Origin: JACVRW01 sp963739095
GTDB taxonomy: Bacteria > Actinomycetota > Thermoleophilia > Solirubrobacterales > Thermoleophilaceae
Assembly: GCA_963739095.1 (NCBI GenBank)
Contig: CAVTZF010000018.1
Location: forward strand, 272,656-336,655
DNA: 64,000 nucleotides
Direction: 5' to 3'
Below are positions 58,472-64,000 of the stretch, in pieces. The notes below the pieces were generated by a model. The model did not search any database, was not told the DNA's origin, and saw only the letters and a program-made list of their open reading frames with translations. Every line of letters begins with the position of its first letter. Within the stretch, counting starts at the first letter, position 1. Position numbers and translations under genes: made by a program.

Positions 58472-59854
58472 ATGGCCACCGAGACGCCACAGTTGTCGAT
58501 CGAGTCGGGCCGCGCTAGTTGTCTCGCGCCGTCTCGCGCCATCGACGCGCCAGTCGATGGCGCGCCGGACAGGTACGAGCGGCTGTTCCCGGATTTGCCC
58601 CCGATCGAGGGAGATGAGGAGCGGCTGCTGGGGCTGGCGGGTCGCGGCAGCATCTGCGACGGGGGTGAGGCCTGCCCGGACGCGGTCGGGGTCGCTGCCG
58701 GCTGGCCGTTCTTCGGCCAGTTGATCGCGCACGACATCACGGCCGATCGCAGCCCGCTGGCGCACCAGGCGGCGGGTGAGCGCATGGAGAATTTCCGCTC
58801 TCCGCGCGCGAACCTCGAATGTATCTACGGCGACGGTCCGGTCGGCAACCCGTTCCTGTACCGGCGTGACGACCCCGCCAAGTTCCTGCTCGGCCGAAAC
58901 GATGCGGGCGAGGAGGCCGACCTGCCGCGCAACAGCGAGGGCATCGCGCTGATCGGCGACCCGCGCAACGACGTGCACATCTTTGTGTCGCAGCTGCACC
59001 TGGCGATGCTCGGCTTTCACAACTGCGTGGTCGACCACCTTCGCCTCGCTCCCGCGGTGCCGGAGTCGGCGATCTTCGACGAGGCGCGGCGCACCATGTC
59101 CTGGCTCTACCAGTGGGTGATCGTCAACGATTACCTGCCGCGCCTGGTGGGGCCCGAGCTGGTCAGCGAGATCGAGACCGAGGGGCCACGCCACTACCGG
59201 CCGGGCGCCGCAGCGCGGATCCCGCTCGAGTTCGCGGACGCCGCCTTCCGCTACGGCCACAGCCAGGTCCGCGAGCACTTCGAGCTCAACTCGCACTCGG
59301 GGCGGCTGCGTCTGTTCCCGGACCTGCTCGGCTTCGGGCCGGTCGCCGCCGAACGGACGATCGAGTGGGACCGACTCTTCGACGTTCCCGGCCGCCCGCC
59401 GGCGCAGCGCTCGAAGCTGATCGACGGCACGCTGGCGCCCTCGCTGATCGCGCTCCCGCAGGCGATCACCGGCGAGGTCGAAGCCGAGGCCTATAGCTCG
59501 CTCGCCGGCCGCGACCTCCAACGCGGACACGCCTACGGCCTTCCCTCCGGGGAGAGCGTCGCGCGTGCGATGGGCGAGACGCCGCTCAGCCCTGACCAGA
59601 CAACGCTCGGCTCCGCCGGGTGGAACGCCGACACACCGCTCTGGCTCTACGTCCTGAGCGAGGCCAAGCACAGAGGCGACGGCGAACGGCTCGGACCCGT
59701 CGGCGGCCGGATCGTTGCCGAGGTACTGATCGGGATCATCGACGCCGACCCCACCTCATACCGCTCACGTCAACCCGACTGGACCCCTCCGCTGCCCGCC
59801 CGCGGGGAACGCTTCGAGCTCACCGACATGCTGATCCCGGTCGCCAAGCACTAG
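58472..59854 (+). CDS. Animal-type heme peroxidase, copy 2
   Basis: Predicted 460 aa from ATG 58472. Distal His in GWPFFGQLIAHDITADRS (near residue 88), IALIGDPRNDVHIFVSQLHL, the proximal His in FRYGHSQVREHFELNSHSG (near 260), and PLWLYVLSEAKHRGDGERLG and VGGRIVAEVLIGIID. It matches the peroxidase at 31625 over most motifs but is shorter and clearly diverged. No signal peptide. Substrate unknown. Confidence 0.92.
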   Translation: MATETPQLSIESGRASCLAPSRAIDAPVDGAPDRYERLFPDLPPIEGDEERLLGLAGRGSICDGGEACPDAVGVAAGWPFFGQLIAHDITADRSPLAHQAAGERMENFRSPRANLECIYGDGPVGNPFLYRRDDPAKFLLGRNDAGEEADLPRNSEGIALIGDPRNDVHIFVSQLHLAMLGFHNCVVDHLRLAPAVPESAIFDEARRTMSWLYQWVIVNDYLPRLVGPELVSEIETEGPRHYRPGAAARIPLEFADAAFRYGHSQVREHFELNSHSGRLRLFPDLLGFGPVAAERTIEWDRLFDVPGRPPAQRSKLIDGTLAPSLIALPQAITGEVEAEAYSSLAGRDLQRGHAYGLPSGESVARAMGETPLSPDQTTLGSAGWNADTPLWLYVLSEAKHRGDGERLGPVGGRIVAEVLIGIIDADPTSYRSRQPDWTPPLPARGERFELTDMLIPVAKH

Positions 59855-59872
59855 CCGAGCAAGAACGCCGTG

Positions 59873-61057
59873 CTAGGTCTGCGTACCGCGCAACTGCTCG
59901 GCGATCACCAGAATGGCCAGTAGCGCGGTGAGCAGCGCCGAGACGACCAGCCCGTCGATGCCGCCGACGAGCGGAATGGCGGCCAGCAGCACGATGATGG
60001 CCGCGGCCCGCGACATGCTCTGCGGGTGACCGAGTCTGGCGGCGATGGCCGTCAGACCGGCGAGGAAGAGAGCGGGCCCGCCGAGGGCGACGAGCGCTCC
60101 CGCATCGTGCAGGTCGTCGGTGGGGTGCGCGATCACGAGCTCGTCGCCGACCGCGACAAGGACGATGCCGGCCACGATCGGGAGGTGCAGGTAGGTGTAG
60201 ATGTCGCGGCCGATCTGGCCCCGGTCCTCGGCCGTGGCCGCGCGGATCCGGTCCAGGACGGTGGCGGCGACCTGGCCGAAGTACAGCCACCAGAGCGCCG
60301 TCGAGGATAGGAAGGCGAGCAGGAGCGCGGCGACGACGCCGATGCTCAACCCCGTCTCCGACGCGGTCGCCCCCGCCAGGATGACGCTCTCCCCAAGCGC
60401 GATGATCACGAACAGCTGGAAGCGCTCGCCGAAATGGGCGCCCTCGATCTGCCACTGGCTCATCGGCGTGGTGCCCACGCCGGGCAGCCAGTACGTGAGC
60501 AGCGGCCCCGCGAGGTCAAGTCCGAGAGCGCCCAGCCACAGCACCCAGCGCCATGCATCGGCGTCGACGATGCCGCCGGCGACCCACAGGGGCGCGGAGA
60601 GCAAGCTCCAGGCGAGGATATGGCGGAAGTTCTGGTTGAACTCGCCGCTCGGCGTGACCGCGACCACGAACGCGTTGCGCCCGATCTGCAGACCCGAGTA
60701 GGCGCACGCGAACAGCAACGCATACTCGCCGAATCCCTCCGGGATCGCGACGGCCATCAGCAGGCTTGCCAGCATCACGAAGACCAGCACGAGACGGACC
60801 GGCACCGTGTCCGGGTCGAACCAGTTGGTCATCCAGGTGGTGTAGTTCCAGGCCCAGTACACCGCGACGAGCATCAGCGCCGTCTCGGCCGCTCCCGACC
60901 AGCTGATGTCAGCGAGAAGGTGGTGCGACAGCTGGGTGACCGCGAAGACGTAGACGAGGTCGAAGAACAGCTCGAAGAACGTCGCGCGCTGCTCGTCCTC
61001 CCCGCGGGTGCGGATGACAGGCAGCTCCGGGATCGGGCTCGTACTGGCCGCCACCAC
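59873..61057 (-). CDS. Low temperature requirement A (LtrA) family protein
   Basis: Predicted 394 aa from GTG 61057. LtrA pattern: EDEQRATFFELFFDLVYVFA, VTQLSHHLL, VYWAWNYTTWMTNWFDPDTV and SGEFNQNFRHILAWSLLSAP, then ERFQLFVIIALGESVILAGA near residue 215, with 10 or more hydrophobic segments. Function is not known beyond the original Listeria phenotype. Convergent with the peroxidase by 18 bases. Confidence 0.92.
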   Translation of the reverse strand: MVAASTSPIPELPVIRTRGEDEQRATFFELFFDLVYVFAVTQLSHHLLADISWSGAAETALMLVAVYWAWNYTTWMTNWFDPDTVPVRLVLVFVMLASLLMAVAIPEGFGEYALLFACAYSGLQIGRNAFVVAVTPSGEFNQNFRHILAWSLLSAPLWVAGGIVDADAWRWVLWLGALGLDLAGPLLTYWLPGVGTTPMSQWQIEGAHFGERFQLFVIIALGESVILAGATASETGLSIGVVAALLLAFLSSTALWWLYFGQVAATVLDRIRAATAEDRGQIGRDIYTYLHLPIVAGIVLVAVGDELVIAHPTDDLHDAGALVALGGPALFLAGLTAIAARLGHPQSMSRAAAIIVLLAAIPLVGGIDGLVVSALLTALLAILVIAEQLRGTQT

Positions 61058-61121
61058 GCGAGCATAGGCAGGCCGACGGCCACCAGATCCTCCGGACTCA
61101 CGGCGACCGCTGCGAACGGAC

Positions 61122-61590
61122 CTATCTCGGCGTCGCTCGGTCCAGGGCGGTCACCGTACGTCCGCGAACGAAGAAGTCCCAGAGCTCCACCACATTCCCC
61201 GCGGGATCCTCGACGTAGAGGGAGCGATCGCCGCCGTCGTGCTCCAGCGGCCCCCGATGCTCAATTCCGAGGGTCTCCAGGCGCTGGGCCAGCAGAACGA
61301 GGGTCCCGGGCGCTGCCGCAAAGGCGAAGTGGACGTGCCGCCCGCCCTCGTCTCCGAACTCCTTCTGACCAGGATCCCAGAGGCCGAGTCGCGCGCGCGA
61401 ACCGCAGGCCAGCCAGGTGCGGTCGTCGTCACGACTGAGCACGCGCAACCCGAGCACCGTCGTGTAGAAGCGTCTCCAGGCCGCGTCTGTCTGCGGTCTC
61501 GAGCGCCAGCTCGCAGATACCGTCGAGCGGCGGAGAGATTGCCGCCGTCGTCGCGGTCCGGGTGGCGGTCGGCCTCCAGTCGTAAGCCAT
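61122..61590 (-). CDS. VOC/glyoxalase-like protein (one frameshift)
   Basis: ATG 61590 opens a frame with ISPPLDGICELALETAD; an extra base near 61490 shifts it to DAAWRRFYTTVLGLRVLSRD, then TWLACGSRARLGLWDPGQKE, GRHVHFAFAAAPGTLVLLAQ and SLYVEDPAGNVVELWDFFVR. This is one VOC domain with metal-type residues His/Glu in VHFAFA and VVELWD. About 155 aa repaired. Likely a dioxygenase or glyoxalase-type resistance enzyme. Confidence 0.82.
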
Positions 61591-61797
61591 GTGGTCACCC
61601 CCGTCCCGGTCGCGGCCGCGCTCGCTCTTGTACGCGTCTCGCTGGGCGCTCGGCCACACCGCGCGGTACCGCCGCCTGTCGGGGAGGATTCGTTTCATCG
61701 CCGGCATCGATGATGGCCGGCGATGAGCGCGTCGCCATAGGCATGGCGGCTCAACCGAGCGGTAGTGCGTAACGAGGCTGGAAGCGGACGGCGGGAA

Positions 61798-63855
61798 CTA
61801 GTCGCGCAGGGGGATGTCCGCGCCGATGAGCGTGCCGCCCTTGGCCGGGCTCTCAACCCGGAGCCGGCCGTCGATGACGGCGAGCCGGTCGGCGAGCCCC
61901 AGCAGGCCGCTCCCGTCTGGCCGCGCGCCGCCCGCGCCGTCATCGTGCACGTGGACCTGCAGGGTGCCGTCCTCGACGCGCGCCGTGACTGCGGCGTGGC
62001 TGGCACCCGAGTGTTTCGCGACGTTGGTCAGCGCCTCGGCTACGACGAAGTAGGCGGTCGCCTCGACGGTGGTGGGGAGTCGGCCCACCGACACTCCGTT
62101 CTCGACCGGTACCGGCATCCGCGCGGCCAGCGTCTCGACTCCCGCGCGCAGTCCTCCGCGCGTGAGGGCCCCTGGGAGGATGCCGTGCGCGAGCTCGCGC
62201 AGCTCGGTGGTTGCCTGCTCTGCCTGGTCGAGCGCCTCGGTCACAAGCGCCGGTGCATCGTCGGCGTCATGCTGCAGCGCCAGACGTGCCTGCTTGAGCG
62301 TGATGGTCGTGTGGACCAGGCGCTGCTGGGCCCCGTCGTGCAGATCGCGAACCACGCGTCGGCGCTCGGCGTCAGTCGCCGCCACGATCCGCGCTCGTGA
62401 CGCGGCAAGGTCGGACCGCGCCTGGATGTTCGAGATCGCCGTGGCGACCAGGTCGGTGAACTCCCCGATCCGCGACTCGGTGCCGGGCGGCATCGGCCGC
62501 GCCTGCCGCGAGGCCGCGATCATCGCGCCCCAGAGTCGTCCGTCCACGACGATCGGGGTACCGACCGCCGAGGCGACGCCAAGGTCGCGGGTGTAGGACC
62601 CGACCGAGCCGCTCGCGTCCGCGTAGTCGTCAACGCGAGCAGGCAGCCCTGTTCGGAACACCAGCGAGGTGACGTTCTCGCCTCCCAACTTCAGGTTGGT
62701 TCCGACCTGCAGCGGAGTGCCACCCTCGCTCCAGCCCGCAACGACGGTGCCGGTCTCGTCGCCCTCGAAGCGGAAGACCGCCGTGTCTGTGACGCGCAGG
62801 ACACGTCCCAGCTCTTCGGCGACCGCCGCGAAGACCTGCGCCGGCGGCGACTCTCGTGCAACCAGCGTCGCGACGCTACGCAACGCGGCCTGCTCGTCCG
62901 CGAGCTGGGCGAGCTCGTCTCGGCTCGCGCTGTTCGAGATCGTCGTGGCCACCAGCTCCGTGAACTCCGCGAGCCGATCCTCGACGTGGTCCGGCAGGCG
63001 TTCGCCTTCTGCCACACCGGCACCCATCACGCCCCAGAATTCGCCGTCGACGACGATCGCGGCGCCGGTGCCTGAGCGGATCCCGGTTGCGCGGATGGCA
63101 TCGGGGATCGTGCCGCCGATTTCGCCGAAGTCCTCGATCCTCGTCGGACGGCTTATCTCGGGGAGCATGGCGGCGACCGTGCGCTCGTCCACCGGCCAGC
63201 TGGTGCCCGCCTGGAAAGGATGCGGTCGATCGCTCCAGGCGCCGAGTACGCTCGCCGAGCGGGCAGGGTCGTAGCGCCAGATCACCACCAGCGCCATGCC
63301 CAGCAGCTGAGCCACCTCCCTGGCGATGGCGGCGAACACCTCCGTCGACGCCGCCCCGCCGGCGACGAGTGTCGCGATCCGCCGCAGCGAGCCCTCGCGC
63401 GATGCGAGCACCGCGTCGCGCTCGCGCAGCACCTGTTCGGCCTGCATGCGGTCCTCGATGTCGGTAAAGGCCACGACGGCGCCGCGGCCGTCCGGCATCA
63501 CGAGCGGCACCGAGACGTAGGAAACGGGGAACATCGAGCCGTCGCGCCGGAAGAACCAGTCCAGCTCACTCGTGACTACCTCGCCGGTGGTCCGCGGCAG
63601 CAGCATCGGGCACTCCGCCGCTGGATATGGGGTCCCGTCCGGGTGCTGGTAATGGATCGTCTCGTGGCTGTGTCGGCCGAACAGCTCGTCCGCGCCGTCA
63701 TAACCGAGCGCCGCGAGCGCGGCCGGGTTCGCGAACCGGATCAGGCCGTCCCGATCGACGACCCACATCGGCTGACCGGCCGCCTCCAGCACGGCAGCGA
63801 GAAAATCCGCGGTGTTGACGTTAAGGCCAGACAGGTCCGTGAGCGAGCGCGGCAT
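61798..63855 (-). CDS. PAS-GAF-GAF sensor histidine kinase (NarL type)
   Basis: Predicted 685 aa from ATG 63855 with CGGAGGCGTCAC ahead. PAS domain about residues 15-140 (MWVVDRDGLIRFANPAALAA; SELDWFFRRDGSMFPVSYVS), GAF 1 about 155-310 (SREGSLRRIATLVAGGA; VVIWRYDPARSASVLGAWSD), GAF 2 about 325-480 (LRSVATLVARESPPAQVFAA; GVASAVGTPIVVDGRLWGAM), then HisKA_3 with the phospho-acceptor His in RRVVRDLHDGAQQRLVHTTI and an HATPase (VVAEALTNVAKHSGASHAAV; DDGAGGARPDGSGLLGLADR). Soluble. No response regulator is adjacent inside the window. Confidence 0.95.
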   Translation of the reverse strand: MPRSLTDLSGLNVNTADFLAAVLEAAGQPMWVVDRDGLIRFANPAALAALGYDGADELFGRHSHETIHYQHPDGTPYPAAECPMLLPRTTGEVVTSELDWFFRRDGSMFPVSYVSVPLVMPDGRGAVVAFTDIEDRMQAEQVLRERDAVLASREGSLRRIATLVAGGAASTEVFAAIAREVAQLLGMALVVIWRYDPARSASVLGAWSDRPHPFQAGTSWPVDERTVAAMLPEISRPTRIEDFGEIGGTIPDAIRATGIRSGTGAAIVVDGEFWGVMGAGVAEGERLPDHVEDRLAEFTELVATTISNSASRDELAQLADEQAALRSVATLVARESPPAQVFAAVAEELGRVLRVTDTAVFRFEGDETGTVVAGWSEGGTPLQVGTNLKLGGENVTSLVFRTGLPARVDDYADASGSVGSYTRDLGVASAVGTPIVVDGRLWGAMIAASRQARPMPPGTESRIGEFTDLVATAISNIQARSDLAASRARIVAATDAERRRVVRDLHDGAQQRLVHTTITLKQARLALQHDADDAPALVTEALDQAEQATTELRELAHGILPGALTRGGLRAGVETLAARMPVPVENGVSVGRLPTTVEATAYFVVAEALTNVAKHSGASHAAVTARVEDGTLQVHVHDDGAGGARPDGSGLLGLADRLAVIDGRLRVESPAKGGTLIGADIPLRD

Positions 63856-63934
63856 GTGACGCCTCCGAGAACGGTCGAGTCTACGCTCGATCCGACCCGC
63901 GAAGTCCAGAGGTCGGGGCACTGGAGCGGCGAAA

Positions 63935-63952
63935 CCGCCGCATATGCGGCGG
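63935..63952 (-). terminator. Terminator-like hairpin after the partial tRNA
   Basis: CCGCCGCATATGCGGCGG is a perfect palindrome ten bases from the 3' end of the tRNA on the minus strand, followed there by TTTCG. Confidence 0.6.
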
Positions 63953-63962
63953 CTTCGTGAGG

Positions 63963-64000
63963 TCGGGGCGACTGGATTTGAACCAGCGACCTTTCGGCCC
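63963..64000 (-). tRNA. tRNA, 3' part only, cut by right edge (probably tRNA-Pro)
   Basis: On the minus strand the visible part gives variable loop AAAGGTC, T arm GCTGG-TTCAAAT-CCAGT, 3' acceptor strand CGCCCCG and discriminator A. The anticodon lies outside the window. The acceptor sequence and T arm resemble actinobacterial tRNA-Pro, which is a guess. Confidence 0.75.

Noticed and set aside
1..64000. CRISPR arrays, insertion sequences, prophage or rRNA genes
   Set aside because: No regularly spaced repeats, transposase or integrase motifs, phage structural genes or rRNA stretches were seen on either strand.

Overview
The window is very GC-rich DNA from a bacterial chromosome. Gene content points to an actinobacterium, probably of the Thermoleophilia/Solirubrobacterales type. 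That is an inference from a tad pilus operon with a VWA-TadB gene, animal-type heme peroxidases, a DUF4430 protein under a B12 riboswitch, many NarL-type regulators and frequent GTG/TTG starts; no rRNA is present to confirm it. I see no CRISPR array, transposase, prophage or rRNA gene.

Layout. 1-0.6 kb: secreted DUF4430 (transcobalamin-like) protein behind a cobalamin riboswitch, then tRNA-Glu(CTC). 1.3-9.4 kb: exported proteins (sulfatase, three-domain wall hydrolase, SGNH-like hydrolase, secreted protein with a DUF11-like tail), separated by gene-poor stretches. 9.6-11.4 kb: a small-protein module and a NarL-type response regulator. 11.6-21.5 kb: a tad/Flp pilus operon (flp, TadE-like, TadG-like, cpaB, cpaE, cpaF, VWA-tadB, tadC, DUF192 gene, prepilin peptidase). 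Its reading frames are broken by many single-base indels although the motifs are intact. 21.6-24.0 kb: a NarL-type two-component system, a paralogue of the 10-kb small protein, and a TetR gene with an apparently leaderless promoter that is duplicated at 10.5 kb.

24-34 kb: NTF2-like, ABM and cupin proteins; a xanthine-dehydrogenase-type molybdenum hydroxylase operon whose large subunit is split into two genes; an SRPBCC/ArsR pair with an obvious operator; an APH-family kinase; a heme peroxidase; and a small membrane protein behind a Pho-box-like triple repeat. 34-44 kb: membrane-bound fatty acid hydroxylase, tRNA-Leu(CAG), superoxide dismutase, haloalkane dehalogenase, Fur/Zur regulator, MMPL exporter, ZnuA-like lipoprotein with a Zur-like box, TSUP permease with an MBL-rhodanese protein, GNAT acetyltransferase, and a 5'-nucleotidase behind a second Pho-box-like repeat.

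45-64 kb: cytochrome bd oxidase genes with a coupled 55-aa membrane protein, histidine phosphatase, CAP protein, glutamate-cysteine ligase, SDR/TetR operon with a palindromic operator, phosphodiester glycosidase, DHA2 exporter, AraC regulator, NmrA-like protein, a second heme peroxidase, LtrA-like protein, a VOC protein, a PAS-GAF-GAF histidine kinase, and the 3' part of a tRNA cut by the right edge.

Themes: redox and oxygen defence (SOD, bd oxidase, peroxidases, GCL), metal, phosphate and B12 sensing visible as cis-elements, and surface structures. Isolated single-base indels also break about seven genes outside the tad operon; nearly all restore a conserved frame, so I treat them mainly as probable sequence errors.
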